Source of the DNA: Providencia sp. PROV188
GTDB taxonomy: Bacteria; Pseudomonadota; Gammaproteobacteria; Enterobacterales; Enterobacteriaceae
Length of the DNA: 64,000 bases
Direction of reading: 5' to 3'
Assembly: GCF_027595165.1 (NCBI RefSeq)
Contig: NZ_CP097291.1
Location: 682,001 to 746,000 of the forward strand
Shown: in pieces, positions 41,489 to 52,092 of the stretch
Layout of the letters: each line of letters opens with the position of its first letter
How positions within the stretch are numbered: position 1 is the stretch's first letter
Program-made: the position numbers and the translations under genes
Notes under the pieces: model-generated
The model's database searches: none
What the model was told of the DNA's origin: nothing
What the model saw: only the letters and a program-made list of their open reading frames with translations

Positions 41489-44400
41489 ATGGCAAAACGT
41501 ACAGATATTAAAAGCATTCTGATCCTCGGTGCGGGCCCGATTGTTATCGGCCAAGCGTGTGAGTTTGACTATTCAGGTGCGCAAGCGTGTAAAGCTCTTA
41601 GAGAAGAAGGCTACCGCGTTATTCTAGTGAACTCGAACCCAGCGACTATCATGACAGACCCAGAAATGGCGGATGCAACTTACATCGAGCCAATTCACTG
41701 GGAAGTGGTACGCAAAATCATTGAAAAAGAGCGCCCAGATGCAGTATTACCAACCATGGGTGGACAAACCGCGCTGAACTGTGCCCTTGAGCTTGAACGC
41801 CAAGGTGTATTGGCTGAATTTGGCGTGACCATGATTGGTGCGACTGCGGACGCGATTGATAAAGCAGAAGACCGCCAGCGCTTTGATAAAGCGATGAAAA
41901 AAATCGGTTTAGGCACAGCGCGTTCAGGTATCGCACACACAATGGAAGAAGCTAATGCCGTCGCTGATGACGTTGGTTTCCCGTGTATCATTCGCCCATC
42001 TTTCACCATGGGGGGGGCCGGTGGTGGTATCGCGTATAACCGCGAAGAATTTGAAGAAATCTGTACTCGTGGTTTAGATTTATCTCCAACTAACGAATTA
42101 TTAATCGATGAATCGTTAATTGGTTGGAAAGAGTATGAAATGGAAGTAGTTCGCGATAAGAAAGATAACTGCATTATCGTCTGCTCCATTGAAAACTTCG
42201 ACGCAATGGGAATTCACACTGGTGACTCCATCACCGTCGCACCTGCGCAAACACTGACAGATAAAGAATACCAAATCATGCGTGATGCCTCGATGGCAGT
42301 ACTGCGTGAAATCGGCGTTGAAACAGGCGGTTCTAACGTTCAGTTCGCCGTTAACCCGAAAGATGGTCGCTTAATTGTTATCGAGATGAACCCGCGTGTT
42401 TCTCGTTCATCCGCACTAGCGTCAAAAGCAACAGGCTTCCCAATTGCTAAGATCGCTGCAAAATTAGCGGTTGGTTACACTCTCGATGAGCTGATGAATG
42501 ACATCACAGGCGGTCGTACTCCTGCGTCATTTGAACCGTCTATCGACTACGTTGTGACCAAAATCCCTCGTTTTAACTTCGAAAAATTCGCAGGAAGCAA
42601 TGACCGTCTGACCACCCAAATGAAATCAGTGGGTGAGGTGATGGCTATTGGTCGCACATTCCAAGAATCTATGCAAAAAGCGCTGCGTGGTCTGGAAGTG
42701 GGCGCAACAGGCTTTGACCCGAAAGTGAGCCAGGACGACCCAGAATCGTTAACTCGCATTCGCCGTGAGCTGAAAGATGCGGGCTCCGACCGTATTTGGT
42801 ACATCGCTGATGCATTCCGCGCAGGCCTATCTATCGATGGTATCTTCAATCTAACTAATATCGACCGCTGGTTCTTAGTACAAATTGAAGAGCTGGTGCG
42901 TTTAGAAAACGAAGTGGCAGAGTTAGGTATTAATGGTCTGACTAAAGATTTCTTACGCCAACTGAAGCGTAAAGGTTTTGCGGATGCGCGTCTGGCAAGT
43001 TTAGTGGGTGTGTCTGAAGCTGAATTACGTAAGTTACGTCAAGGTTATGATTTACATCCAGTTTATAAGCGTGTAGATACCTGTGCGGCAGAGTTTGCGA
43101 CCGACACTGCTTATATGTACTCGACTTATGAAGATGAATGCGAATCCAATCCGAACAACGATAAACCAAAAATCATGGTATTAGGTGGCGGTCCAAACCG
43201 TATCGGGCAAGGTATCGAATTCGACTACTGCTGCGTACATGCTTCATTAGCGTTGCGTGAAGATGGTTATGAAACCATCATGGTCAACTGTAACCCAGAA
43301 ACCGTTTCAACAGATTATGACACCTCTGACCGCCTCTATTTCGAGCCAGTGACACTGGAAGATGTATTAGAAATCGTCCGTATCGAACAGCCGAAAGGGG
43401 TGATTGTTCAATATGGTGGTCAAACTCCACTGAAATTAGCGCGTGCATTAGAAGCCGCGGGTGTACCGGTTATTGGTACTAGCCCAGATGCGATTGACCG
43501 TGCAGAAGACCGTGAGCGTTTCCAACAAGCGGTTAATCGCTTAAACCTGAAACAGCCACAAAACGCCACTGTTGCAACTATCGAACAAGCTGTTGAAAAA
43601 GCAGCTGGTATCGGCTATCCACTGGTGGTTCGTCCATCTTACGTACTGGGCGGTCGTGCGATGGAAATCGTTTATGACGAAGTTGACCTGCGTCGCTACT
43701 TCCAAACCGCGGTGAGTGTGTCTAACGATGCTCCAGTCCTATTAGACCGCTTCCTTGATGATGCGATTGAAGTTGACGTGGATGCAATCTGCGACGGTGA
43801 AATGGTGCTGATTGGCGGAATTATGGAGCACATTGAGCAAGCGGGTGTTCACTCTGGTGACTCAGCATGTTCACTGCCAGCTTATACATTAAGCCAAGAA
43901 ATTCAGGATGTGATGCGTGAACAAGTGCGCAGTCTGGCATTCGAGTTACGCGTTCGCGGTCTGATGAACGTCCAGTTTGCGGTGAAGAACAACGAAGTTT
44001 ACCTGATTGAAGTGAACCCGCGTGCAGCAAGAACGGTGCCATTTGTTTCTAAAGCAACAGGCGTACCACTAGCGAAAGTTGCCGCGCGTGTTATGGCGGG
44101 TCAAACACTGACTCAGCAAGGCGTGACTGAAGAAGTCATTCCACCTTACTACTCAGTCAAAGAAGTGGTTCTGCCATTCAACAAGTTCCAAGGTGTTGAC
44201 CCAATCCTCGGACCAGAAATGCGCTCAACGGGTGAAGTGATGGGTGTTGGTCGCACATTTGCTGAAGCATTTGCTAAGGCGATGTTAGGCAGCAACTCAA
44301 CCATGAAGAAATCCGGTCGCGCACTGCTGTCTGTTCGTGAAGGCGATAAAACGAAAGTTGTTGATTTAGCAGCGAAACTGCTGAAACACGGTTTTGAGTT

Positions 44401-44710
44401 AGATGCGACTCACGGAACGGCGATTGTCTTGGGTGAAGCGGGTATTAACCCACGTTTAGTGAACAAAGTTCACGAAGGTCGTCCACACATTCAAGACCGT
44501 ATTAAGAATGGAGAGTACAACTACATCGTGAATACAACGGCAGGTCGTCAAGCGATTGAAGATTCAAAACTCATTCGCGGTAGCGCACTGCGTTACAAAG
44601 TTCACTATGATACAACCCTCAACGGTGGCTTTGCGACGGCATTATCCCTGAGCGCAGACCCAACGGATAAAGTGATTTCTGTACAAGAGATGCACGCATT
44701 AATTAAATAA
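41489..44710 (+). CDS. carB: Carbamoyl-phosphate synthase large subunit
   Basis: 1073 residues, the E. coli length. Two homologous ATP-grasp halves are present: [17 protein letters not shown] near 17 with [12 protein letters not shown], then [17 protein letters not shown] with [12 protein letters not shown]. The C-terminal MGS-like allosteric domain (about 935-1073) binds UMP/IMP/ornithine. It makes carbamoyl phosphate for arginine and pyrimidines. It follows carA by 14 bases and ends at a strong terminator. Confidence 0.99.
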   Translation: MAKRTDIKSILILGAGPIVIGQACEFDYSGAQACKALREEGYRVILVNSNPATIMTDPEMADATYIEPIHWEVVRKIIEKERPDAVLPTMGGQTALNCALELERQGVLAEFGVTMIGATADAIDKAEDRQRFDKAMKKIGLGTARSGIAHTMEEANAVADDVGFPCIIRPSFTMGGAGGGIAYNREEFEEICTRGLDLSPTNELLIDESLIGWKEYEMEVVRDKKDNCIIVCSIENFDAMGIHTGDSITVAPAQTLTDKEYQIMRDASMAVLREIGVETGGSNVQFAVNPKDGRLIVIEMNPRVSRSSALASKATGFPIAKIAAKLAVGYTLDELMNDITGGRTPASFEPSIDYVVTKIPRFNFEKFAGSNDRLTTQMKSVGEVMAIGRTFQESMQKALRGLEVGATGFDPKVSQDDPESLTRIRRELKDAGSDRIWYIADAFRAGLSIDGIFNLTNIDRWFLVQIEELVRLENEVAELGINGLTKDFLRQLKRKGFADARLASLVGVSEAELRKLRQGYDLHPVYKRVDTCAAEFATDTAYMYSTYEDECESNPNNDKPKIMVLGGGPNRIGQGIEFDYCCVHASLALREDGYETIMVNCNPETVSTDYDTSDRLYFEPVTLEDVLEIVRIEQPKGVIVQYGGQTPLKLARALEAAGVPVIGTSPDAIDRAEDRERFQQAVNRLNLKQPQNATVATIEQAVEKAAGIGYPLVVRPSYVLGGRAMEIVYDEVDLRRYFQTAVSVSNDAPVLLDRFLDDAIEVDVDAICDGEMVLIGGIMEHIEQAGVHSGDSACSLPAYTLSQEIQDVMREQVRSLAFELRVRGLMNVQFAVKNNEVYLIEVNPRAARTVPFVSKATGVPLAKVAARVMAGQTLTQQGVTEEVIPPYYSVKEVVLPFNKFQGVDPILGPEMRSTGEVMGVGRTFAEAFAKAMLGSNSTMKKSGRALLSVREGDKTKVVDLAAKLLKHGFELDATHGTAIVLGEAGINPRLVNKVHEGRPHIQDRIKNGEYNYIVNTTAGRQAIEDSKLIRGSALRYKVHYDTTLNGGFATALSLSADPTDKVISVQEMHALIK

Positions 44711-44730
44711 TCACTGATTCGCTGATTATT

Positions 44731-44767
44731 AACCCCAGTGGTGTTATCGCCTCTGGGGTTTTTTTAT
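44731..44767 (+). terminator. carAB terminator
   Basis: An AACCCCAG / CTGGGGTT stem followed by seven or more T. Confidence 0.85.
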
Positions 44768-44823
44768 GGGGAGCGAAAAAGTGGAATAAATTAATATAAA
44801 TGAAAAATAGTGCACAATAGTGA

Positions 44824-44854
44824 TTGACCCTCACGTAACGTGAGGCACTAACCT
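44824..44854 (+). promoter_or_regulatory. MerR-type promoter with 19-bp spacer and operator dyad
   Basis: TTGACC (44824-44829) is separated by 19 bases from TAACCT (44849-44854). The spacer contains CCTCACGT-A-ACGTGAGG, a perfect 8-1-8 dyad. Overlong spacers with a central dyad are the hallmark of promoters twisted open by MerR activators. It drives the regulator's own gene. Confidence 0.8.
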
Positions 44855-44877
44855 GCATTTCAGGACAGGAGGCTAAG

Positions 44878-45906
44878 ATGCTATTTCAAGTGGGTGAGAT
44901 TGCAGAGAAAACAGGATTAACCATTCGTACCCTTCATCATTATGAAGAGATTGGTTTATTACTGCCGACTGCCAGAACCGATGCAGGTTATCGACTCTAT
45001 AATATGCAATGTATTGAACGTTTGACGCAAATTCAGATGCTGCGTCAGGTGGGAGTCAAACTGAAAGACATCGGTGAGTTACTTAATGGTCACAGTGGCG
45101 ATATCTCTCTTTTGCTGCAAGAGCGTATTAGTCTGTTAACCGAGCAGATGAAGCAGATTGAAAAACTGCGTTCACGTCTCGAGCGGTTACAGCAGCAAAT
45201 GCAACAGGGAGATAACCCCACTCAGGCTGATTGGTTTTCATTATTGGAGATGATGTCGATGTTTGATAAATATTTTACCCCTCAAGAGCTTGAGCAATTG
45301 CCACTATACACGGCGAACACATTGAAAAATCAAGAGTGGCAACAGCGGGTCGCCACAGTAAAATCGTTAATGGAAAAAGGTGAATCACCGAAATCAGCTG
45401 AAGTACAAGCGGTTGGTGTTGAGTGGATGACTGCCTTGGAAAGAGATACGGGCGGAAACCCTGATTTCTTTGCGCGTTTAAATCAAATTCACTTAACCGA
45501 CAACGAGCTAATGTTCTCGACAGGGATCACCGAAGCGATCATTGACTTTGTAGCTCGGGGCTTTAGTGAGTACCAACTATCACGTTTTAAACCCCATTTA
45601 ACCGCTGAGCAATTTGCTGTTGTTAGTCAACATTACTTTGAGTCAGGCAAGGTATGGCCTGAATTTATTTCAGGAATTTATAATGCTTTGAAAGCGGGGG
45701 ATGCCCCAGATTCGCCGAATGTGCAGAAATTGGCGGGAATGTGGTTAACCATGTTTAACCAATTTACTGGGGGCGATCCGCTATTACAGGAAAAAATCCG
45801 CACGATTTATCGCGAAGATCCGGTTATTTCTCAAGGAACATGGATGACGCCAGAAATTGGGCAGTATCTGTTTTCCGCCATTAGTTTCTTATTGGCGAAG
45901 CAATAA
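44878..45906 (+). CDS. MerR-family regulator with two TipAS-like drug-binding domains
   Basis: 342 residues with a strong GGAGG start. The N-terminal MerR DNA-binding domain reads FQVGEIAEKTGLTIRTLHHYEE (winged helix), followed by a dimerisation coiled coil (about 80-125, Gln/Glu-rich). Two related helical segments follow (about 130-235 and 236-342), which resemble the TipAS/AlbA antibiotic-binding fold, for example MFDKYFTPQELEQL. AlbA-type proteins bind albicidin and switch on their own gene. The ligand here is unknown. It has its own MerR-type promoter, so it is probably autoregulated and acts as sensor and sponge at once. Confidence 0.85.
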   Translation: MLFQVGEIAEKTGLTIRTLHHYEEIGLLLPTARTDAGYRLYNMQCIERLTQIQMLRQVGVKLKDIGELLNGHSGDISLLLQERISLLTEQMKQIEKLRSRLERLQQQMQQGDNPTQADWFSLLEMMSMFDKYFTPQELEQLPLYTANTLKNQEWQQRVATVKSLMEKGESPKSAEVQAVGVEWMTALERDTGGNPDFFARLNQIHLTDNELMFSTGITEAIIDFVARGFSEYQLSRFKPHLTAEQFAVVSQHYFESGKVWPEFISGIYNALKAGDAPDSPNVQKLAGMWLTMFNQFTGGDPLLQEKIRTIYREDPVISQGTWMTPEIGQYLFSAISFLLAKQ

Positions 45907-45937
45907 CAGCGTAAGTTAGCAATCCATTATTGATATC

Positions 45938-45970
45938 AAAGTCGCGACAGAATATGCCGCGACTTTTTTG
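45938..45970 (+). terminator. Terminator of the MerR gene
   Basis: An AAAGTCGCG / CGCGACTTT stem and six T, between this gene and the convergent phzF-like gene. Confidence 0.8.
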
Positions 45971-45989
45971 TTTTAGGTGTGTTAAGAGA

Positions 45990-46889
45990 TTAAAAATGGA
46001 CGGTTTGGACACCCATTGTTGCGGCTTGTCCACCCACATAAACTCGGCTGATAGCCTGATCTTGATGAGAGATTTCCACTTGAATTTGCGAGGAACACCC
46101 CATTGCTCGCCCTTGCTCTAACAGAAAATGGGTTTCTGTGGGGAAGACATGTTTCACAAGATAGCAGCCAAGAGCACCACTGGCGCTACCGGTTGCGGAC
46201 TCTTCATTAATTCCGTAGAGCGGAGCAAAATTTCGGCAATGAGCAGTAAAAGAAGGCGACTGGTTTAACTCAAAAACATGAAAACCAATCGAGTCAAATT
46301 CACGGCTCAGCTGCGCGATAGCATCATAATTAGGTTTTAAATTATCCAATTGATTGGATTGCACGGGGACTAAAATATCAGGTAATCCAGTGGAGATAAT
46401 TTCAATAGGTAAACCTGTTTCTGTGATTGTCTCAGCTGGGATACCTAATGCGGCAGCGACGGTATTCACATCAGGCCCTTGGCGAGTAGCGGGGAGTGTT
46501 TGTTGCATAGTGACCCCATCAGCACTGACCGTAACATTTAAAATACCTGCTTTGGTTTTTTGGGAGTAGGTGCCAGCGGCTAATTGATTCAGTGAAAATA
46601 GGGTAAAAAAGACAGCCAATGTTGCATGTCCACAAAAGTCGACTTCACTTTCAGGGGTGAAAAAATCCACTTTAAAATCCGTTTCTTCACCCGCACTTTC
46701 TCCGGAATAGACAAACGCCGTTTCGGAAAATCCCACTTGGCGAGCAATCGTAATTTTTTGTGCATCACTGAGTTTCGGGGGATTGAGCACGACTCCGGCA
46801 GGATTTCCGCCTGTGTTATTTCGAGTAAATGAGTTTACAAGATGAACGTTAAGCGTGTGTTCATTCGTAGGTATTGCTGTGTTGTGCAT
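45990..46889 (-). CDS. PhzF family isomerase
   Basis: 299 residues of the PhzF/YddE fold (two diaminopimelate epimerase-like halves). The catalytic Glu is in VGFSETAFVY near residue 56, with FTPESEVDFCGHATLA and, in the second half, GSASGALGCYLV. Members isomerise the phenazine precursor, but most genomes with a lone copy, like this one, make no phenazine and the substrate is unknown. It has a clear GGAG site. The MerR regulator converges on it and does not appear to share its promoter. Confidence 0.85.
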   Translation of the reverse strand: MHNTAIPTNEHTLNVHLVNSFTRNNTGGNPAGVVLNPPKLSDAQKITIARQVGFSETAFVYSGESAGEETDFKVDFFTPESEVDFCGHATLAVFFTLFSLNQLAAGTYSQKTKAGILNVTVSADGVTMQQTLPATRQGPDVNTVAAALGIPAETITETGLPIEIISTGLPDILVPVQSNQLDNLKPNYDAIAQLSREFDSIGFHVFELNQSPSFTAHCRNFAPLYGINEESATGSASGALGCYLVKHVFPTETHFLLEQGRAMGCSSQIQVEISHQDQAISRVYVGGQAATMGVQTVHF

Positions 46890-46978
46890 AGTGTCTCCAG
46901 GGAAATTAAGCGCGTTTATTGAGTTATTTATTAGTACGAAGTGAGCGCATATTGAGAGGTAGATATGGTTTTGTAGCG

Positions 46979-47009
46979 GCGACCAAACACTGAAACTTGT
47001 GTTGGTCGC
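46979..47009 (-). terminator. Hairpin downstream of yghB
   Basis: GCGACCAA and TTGGTCGC are inverted with a short extension (ACAC/GTGT). The T-tract on the minus strand is weak, so termination here is uncertain. Confidence 0.4.
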
Positions 47010-47032
47010 GTGAGATGATTTAGGCGTGCAAT

Positions 47033-47707
47033 TTAGCTTTCTTTGCTGCCTTTCAAAGCTTTACGGTGCTTCCAGTAGACGATAATGGAGCCAATCAAAC
47101 CACTGACCAACAGCACAACAGGGATGATCATCAGTGCGGTGATCACGACTTGTTCATGCTCTTTAACGAAAGGAATTTGGTTAACGGCATAGCCCAAAGT
47201 CACAATAATACCGACCCACAATAACCCGCTAAGCCAGTTGAATAATTGGAAACGGCGGTGGCTTAAATCGGATAATCCCGCTAACAATGGCAGTAGCGTT
47301 CTCACGAATGCCAGAAAGCGTCCGATCAATAATGCATACAAACCTTGTCGGTTAAACATATCATTGGCTTTTTTATGATATTCCTCAGGGAGTTGAGAAA
47401 GCCAGCGTTTAACTATCTTCGTTTCGCTTAACCAACGCCCTTGAACAAATCCAAGCCAGCAGCCTAAACTCGCAGCCGTCGCTAGCAGCAAGATTGTGGG
47501 GACAAAGTGCAAAACACCTTTGGCAATCAATGCACCAGAAAGCAGTAAAAGGGTATCACCTGGTAAAAATGCGGCGGGGAGCACGCCATTTTCTAATACA
47601 ATCACCACAAAGAGTACGGTGTAAATTACCCAGAGAACTTCTGGGTTGGCGAGCTTCATAAAATCGTGTTGCCAAAGTGCCAGTACGATTTCGCGTATGA
47701 CTTCCAT
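47033..47707 (-). CDS. yghB: DedA family inner-membrane protein, YghB type
   Basis: 224 residues. The DedA core with [29 protein letters not shown] and [18 protein letters not shown] is present. The last holds the conserved Arg residues needed for function. DedA proteins act in membrane lipid (undecaprenyl-phosphate or phospholipid) transport and in cell division and pH tolerance. The N-terminal ALWQHDF and the position next to metC point to YghB rather than its paralogue YqjA. It follows metC on the same strand at 139 bases. Confidence 0.9.
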   Translation of the reverse strand: MEVIREIVLALWQHDFMKLANPEVLWVIYTVLFVVIVLENGVLPAAFLPGDTLLLLSGALIAKGVLHFVPTILLLATAASLGCWLGFVQGRWLSETKIVKRWLSQLPEEYHKKANDMFNRQGLYALLIGRFLAFVRTLLPLLAGLSDLSHRRFQLFNWLSGLLWVGIIVTLGYAVNQIPFVKEHEQVVITALMIIPVVLLVSGLIGSIIVYWKHRKALKGSKES

Positions 47708-47845
47708 AATCGTTCCTGTATCTGCATAAAGCGAATCATTGGGCTCTATATTACAGGAAAAATTTCAGCCTAGTTTGATTTGTTTGGGTAATTATCTAAA
47801 AGGTAGTGATTAACTGCCTAATAATTAAGGACAGAATGTTGATGT

Positions 47846-49030
47846 TTAAATGCGCGCGAAAGCACGTTGTAAATCATCAATGAGATCTTGCGGGTGTTCT
47901 AAGCCGACATGCAGACGGAAAAACGACCCACTATCCGGTTGATAATTGTATTGGCGCATACTGAGTAAATCTTCGGTTTGATAACCAAGAATCAGTGATT
48001 CAAACCCGCCCCATGAATACCCCATTTTAAAATGGCTAAAGTGGTCGAGAAAATCGCTGAACTGTTTAGGGGATAACCGCGAATTTAATTGAAATGAAAA
48101 CAACCCGTTGCAGCCACTAAAATCCCGTTTAAAGAATTCATGCCCAGGGTGGCCTGGAAGTGCAGGATGAAAAACATGTGCCACAGCGGGATGCTCTACT
48201 AACCAGTTTGCGACGGCTAAACTGTTCGCTTCATGCTGCTTGAGGCGGGTTGGTAAGGTGTGAAGACCTCTACCAGCCATGTAAACAGTATCAGGATCGG
48301 CAGTTTGCCCCAATAAATATGAATTTTCTCGCAAAGTTTCGATGCAGCGCTGGTTGGCAACAGCGACCCCTAACATGCCATCTGAATGACCATTAATGTA
48401 CTTTGTCGCGGATTGAATAGAGATATCTACATCAAATAAAAGAGGTTTAAGTAAGACACCCGCAGCCCATGTATTATCGAGCATGATAATGATTTCTGGG
48501 GATTTTTGACGAATGGCTTTTACAATAGCAGGAAGGTCATGGACTTCCATAGTGATAGAACCTGGCGATTCCAAAAAAACAATTTTGGTATTTGGACGGA
48601 TTAAATCGGCAATTTTTGCGCCAGTTAATGGGTCGAAATAATTCGTTTCAACATTCAAATTAGTGAGGATTTTGTCGCAGAAGTTTTGTGTCGGGTCATA
48701 GGCTGACCCCGTGACCAGAATATGATCCCCCGCGCTGATAAATGACATAATGGCATTGGTGATCGCTGCTGCACCTGAAGGGTAAAGAACACAGCCAGCA
48801 CCACATTCCAATTCGGTCATCGCTTCTTGGAAAGCAAAATGGGTCTGTGTACCTCGGCGACCATACATTAATACGCCATTTGCGCGATTGCGTACAGCAT
48901 GCTTTTTATCTTCTACCGAATCAAAAATCACGGAAGAGGTACGTTGAATGACAGGGTTTACCCCTTTTTGAGTGAATTTAGGGTTTCTACCAAGATGCAC
49001 GAGCTGGGTTTCTGGTCTTATGTTTGCCAT
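47846..49030 (-). CDS. metC: Cystathionine beta-lyase
   Basis: 394 residues, Cys/Met metabolism PLP enzyme. The internal aldimine lysine is Lys210 in [13 protein letters not shown]. Other conserved segments are [10 protein letters not shown] and LDNTWAAGV. It splits cystathionine to homocysteine, pyruvate and ammonia in methionine synthesis. It has an AAGGGA site. It is divergent from exbB as in E. coli, so the intergenic region with its Fur box serves both. Confidence 0.96.
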   Translation of the reverse strand: MANIRPETQLVHLGRNPKFTQKGVNPVIQRTSSVIFDSVEDKKHAVRNRANGVLMYGRRGTQTHFAFQEAMTELECGAGCVLYPSGAAAITNAIMSFISAGDHILVTGSAYDPTQNFCDKILTNLNVETNYFDPLTGAKIADLIRPNTKIVFLESPGSITMEVHDLPAIVKAIRQKSPEIIIMLDNTWAAGVLLKPLLFDVDISIQSATKYINGHSDGMLGVAVANQRCIETLRENSYLLGQTADPDTVYMAGRGLHTLPTRLKQHEANSLAVANWLVEHPAVAHVFHPALPGHPGHEFFKRDFSGCNGLFSFQLNSRLSPKQFSDFLDHFSHFKMGYSWGGFESLILGYQTEDLLSMRQYNYQPDSGSFFRLHVGLEHPQDLIDDLQRAFARI

Positions 49031-49383
49031 TGAGTTATCCCTTATTTACCAATAGAAAATCAAATGATTGGCCAAGTTATCACCTGACGTTAAATGATTT
49101 TGGTCTACCAGAGCAAGAACAAAAGTGGTTAGCTGAATTTTCTTCATTATCAAGCAGCAAATCGAGTCGTCTCTCGAAGGGTTATGTTGATAAGCGACAA
49201 AAAATTGCGAATACTAATGATAATTACTATCAATTCGTGGTGTGTTTGATATTATCTGACATCTTGACGAAAAGAGATGAATGCGTGAATCAAATTTCGC
49301 TTTTAATGGTTAGTCGATGAATGGCACAATCATCGATATAAATTTTTTTATACAACACAAAATAAGAGAGTAAAGGCCAACTG
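49031..49383. other. metC - exbB divergent control region
   Basis: About 350 bases. It holds a Fur box (49213-49231) and presumably the two promoters. A 98-codon frame on the plus strand starts with TTG inside metC and spans the Fur box; I do not think it is a gene. Confidence 0.6.
49213..49231 (+). promoter_or_regulatory. Fur box of exbBD
   Basis: ACTAATGATAATTACTATC matches the 19-base Fur consensus at 15 positions. exbBD is a classical Fur target. Confidence 0.75.
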
Positions 49384-50325
49384 ATGCGTAAATTAACAGC
49401 TTCTATTCTATTGGCGATCGGCTTAATGGGCACGGCATCCGCAGAAACAACACCCGCTGTCACACCTACTACACCAGTAGCTAACCAAGGTTCAACAGCC
49501 GCTCCTGCAAATACTCCTTCCACAACGGAAGTGACTGCAACTCAAGCAACGACAACTCCAGCAGCAACACCGGAATCTGTCGTGACAAATACGGTAGTGA
49601 CTGAAAATGTTGAGATTGCGACTGAAGCTCACGGTGGCGGTTTTGATCAGGATTTATCGGTTTGGGGTATGTACCAAAACGCAGATGTTGTTGTAAAAAC
49701 GGTGATGATTGGTCTGTTACTCGCATCCGTGATTACATGGGCGCTATTCTTATCCAAAGGAAGTGAGATTTTAATTGCACGTCGTCGTTTAAAAGATGAA
49801 GCAAAAGCAATTGCAGAAGTAAAATCTCTTGATGAAGCGGTATCTATCGCGGAAGGGTTTAAAGCAGGTAGCATTACGCGCATGTTATTAGCTGAAGCGA
49901 CAACGGAAAGAGCGCTTTCGGCAAACAGTCAAGATCTTGCGGGTATTAAAGACCGTACAGGTTTCCGTTTAGAAAGAGCGGTTGCTGCAATCAGCCGTTA
50001 TATGGGGCGTGGAAATGGCTATTTAGCAACAATTGGAGCGATTTCTCCATTTGTCGGTCTATTTGGCACAGTGTGGGGGATCATGAATAGCTTCATAGGT
50101 ATTGCTCACTCACAAACCACAAACTTAGCGGTTGTTGCTCCAGGGATTGCAGAAGCGCTGCTGGCAACGGCAATCGGTCTTATTGCCGCGATTCCTGCGG
50201 TGGTTATCTATAATATTTTTGCTCGTATGATCAACAACTATCGTGGTCAAGTGGGTGATGTTGCTGCACAAGCAGCGTTGTTACTGGGGCGTGACCTCGA
50301 TCTGGCAAACAGCAAAGCAAGGTAA
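49384..50325 (+). CDS. exbB: TonB-system energiser ExbB with N-terminal extension
   Basis: 313 residues, longer than E. coli ExbB (244). It starts with a signal-peptide-like stretch (MRKLTASILLAIGLMGTASA). A Thr/Pro/Ala-rich periplasmic segment follows (about 21-80). The MotA/TolQ/ExbB core comes next, with three helices and the GAISPFVGLFGTVWGIM and AIGLIAAIPAVVIYN helices. With ExbD and TonB it conducts protons to power siderophore and vitamin B12 uptake. Extended ExbB proteins are known in other Gram-negative groups. exbD begins 5 bases after it. Iron regulation is expected from the Fur box. Confidence 0.95.
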   Translation: MRKLTASILLAIGLMGTASAETTPAVTPTTPVANQGSTAAPANTPSTTEVTATQATTTPAATPESVVTNTVVTENVEIATEAHGGGFDQDLSVWGMYQNADVVVKTVMIGLLLASVITWALFLSKGSEILIARRRLKDEAKAIAEVKSLDEAVSIAEGFKAGSITRMLLAEATTERALSANSQDLAGIKDRTGFRLERAVAAISRYMGRGNGYLATIGAISPFVGLFGTVWGIMNSFIGIAHSQTTNLAVVAPGIAEALLATAIGLIAAIPAVVIYNIFARMINNYRGQVGDVAAQAALLLGRDLDLANSKAR

Positions 50326-50330
50326 TTATT

Positions 50331-50762
50331 ATGGCAATGCGTTTAGGTGACGAACAAGACGATAGCGGTGAAATGCATGAAATCAACGTAACACCGTTTA
50401 TCGATGTTATGTTGGTTCTGCTGATTATCTTTATGGTTGCAGCGCCACTGGCTACCGTTGATATTAAAGTCGACTTACCTGCTTCCACTGCGAAGCCTCA
50501 GCCTCGACCAGAAAAGCCAGTATTCTTAACTGTGAAATCAGATAGTCAGCTGTTTATCGGCGAGCAAGCGGTTAGTAAAGAGCAGTTAGGTTCAACTCTT
50601 GATCAAGCCACAAACACCAATAAAGAAACCACAATTTTCTTCCAAGCGGACAAAAGTGTGGATTATGAAACGATGATGGATGTAATGAATGCATTGCGTC
50701 AATCGGGGTATCTCAAGATTGGTTTAGTCGGTATGGAAGCAACAGCGGCTAATGCTAAATAG
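50331..50762 (+). CDS. exbD: TonB-system protein ExbD
   Basis: 143 residues, a single transmembrane helix with the essential Asp25 in VTPFIDVMLVLL, then a periplasmic domain (FLTVKSDSQLFIGEQAV). It pairs with ExbB directly upstream and ends at a long-stemmed terminator. Confidence 0.96.
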   Translation: MAMRLGDEQDDSGEMHEINVTPFIDVMLVLLIIFMVAAPLATVDIKVDLPASTAKPQPRPEKPVFLTVKSDSQLFIGEQAVSKEQLGSTLDQATNTNKETTIFFQADKSVDYETMMDVMNALRQSGYLKIGLVGMEATAANAK

Positions 50763-50781
50763 CTAAGTTGTTTTACGTAGT

Positions 50782-50850
50782 AATGCGTTTTATCTTTGCA
50801 TCGCGGATGTCATTCTCACGTTGATGCTTTGAGATAAAACGCATTTTTTT
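50782..50850 (+). terminator. exbBD terminator
   Basis: AATGCGTTTTATCT at 50782-50795 pairs perfectly over 14 bases with AGATAAAACGCATT at 50832-50845, followed by seven T. Confidence 0.85.
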
Positions 50851-51511
50851 ATGCCTATCAATTTTCATCCATCATATCTTTTGCATATTCTTGCAACATT
50901 TCTGATAAAAAAATGCTCTCTCTTTATAGTTTCGCAAACAAATGGTTTAATTTTATTCGGAATTTCTTCTAATTTTATTTAAGTTAGAGTAATTTTAAAT
51001 TCTGCTCACATAAAACCACGTTTAAAAAAGGCTTGATAAGGTTAATTGAAAATAAACCATCCATATTGTGCGGGATTATTCACATACAGAGTAATTTCTC
51101 TGAATACCCAAATTAAGAGTATCGATTTTAGAGTGTTTTGTGTGAATTACCATGGAACTTACTGATTGTTAGAATAATCATGAATAAAGGCGATATCATC
51201 GTTCAAAATAACAACAGGGCTAACCCGTTAGATGAAGTTCAGACAAAAAAAGAGAATAATAAAAATTATTAATACATTTAACTCTAATTGAAATGATAAA
51301 AAAAGCGAGTAAATAAGCTGGATAATTTTATTAATATAAGTGTTATTAATAAAATTATTTTAAATGTACTTGAACAATGAAATATAAATATGTAATTACT
51401 GTTATAAATGCAAAGCTGACACGTTTATTAGTGTTTTTTGGGTTCAATGTATTGTTATTTATTGTTTTTTTGACTTCTTGCTAATGCTTCTTAAATAAAA
51501 TAAAAAAACAC

Positions 51512-51539
51512 TTGCGCAACATTTCATGAGCGCTATAAT
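51512..51539 (+). promoter_or_regulatory. Orphan promoter
   Basis: TTGCGC, 16 bases, TATAAT followed by G and C. This is a strong sigma-70 candidate with no gene downstream until the terminator at 51836. Confidence 0.5.
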
Positions 51540-51545
51540 GCAGCC

Positions 51546-51862
51546 AATAACATTTAGAAATACTTTTTAATAACTTTTCATCTCGAGTTTTTTATTTTTC
51601 AATTTACTAATGCTAGGGAATAAATAAAGTACTAGTCGCTGTTTGATTAGGCTTTATATTAAAAATAAATATAATCAATCATACTCGAGTGTACGATGTT
51701 CAGTTGTTAGATGTAAGTTCGGATGTTATTACTGAAGTCAAATGGGCTGACTTTAGACGACACACAGCAAAATGATGTAATAAAAATATTTCATATTATA
51801 CTCCTCTATAAATAAGATAAGACTATACTTCCATGCGCCATCATTAAGATGGCGTTTTTTTT
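51546..51862 (+). ncRNA. Candidate small RNA
   Basis: If transcription starts from the orphan promoter and ends at the orphan terminator, it yields an RNA of about 317 bases without a convincing reading frame. A shorter RNA from a nearer start (TATTATACT around 51800) is also possible. No known small-RNA family was recognised. Confidence 0.35.
51836..51862 (+). terminator. Orphan rho-independent terminator
   Basis: A perfect CGCCATC / GATGGCG stem with a 5-base loop and eight T. It lies about 1 kb after exbD's own terminator and 277 bases before yedE. Confidence 0.75.
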
Positions 51863-52047
51863 ATGCATGTTTATTTATCTTTCAAGCATCAACTGTACCC
51901 TCAGAATTTATGTGAAGAATCGGTGATATGCGGTGTGATTAAGCATGTGGTTAAATCAATCTTTCTGAGAGTATTCATAATTTATTATTTAATGATAAAA
52001 AGTATCAGAGTATGATGTGCACCTCTTCGCTGTGGGGCATTTAGCTA

Positions 52048-52092
52048 TACATCATGTAGCAATACATCATGTAGCAACACATCATACAACAG
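52048..52092 (+). repeat. Tandem 15-base repeats with embedded palindromes
   Basis: TACATCATGTAGCAA occurs twice in a row (52048-52062 and 52063-52077), and a degenerate third copy follows (52078-52092). Each full unit contains the palindrome TACAT-C-ATGTA. An 8-base inverted repeat, TTCGCTGT (52026-52033) and ACAGCGAA (52089-52096), encloses them. They end 47 bases before the yedE start. Confidence 0.75.

Noticed and set aside
49024..49320. 98-codon frame on the plus strand between metC and exbB
   Set aside because: It starts with TTG inside metC, has no ribosome site, no early ATG, and spans the exbBD Fur box.
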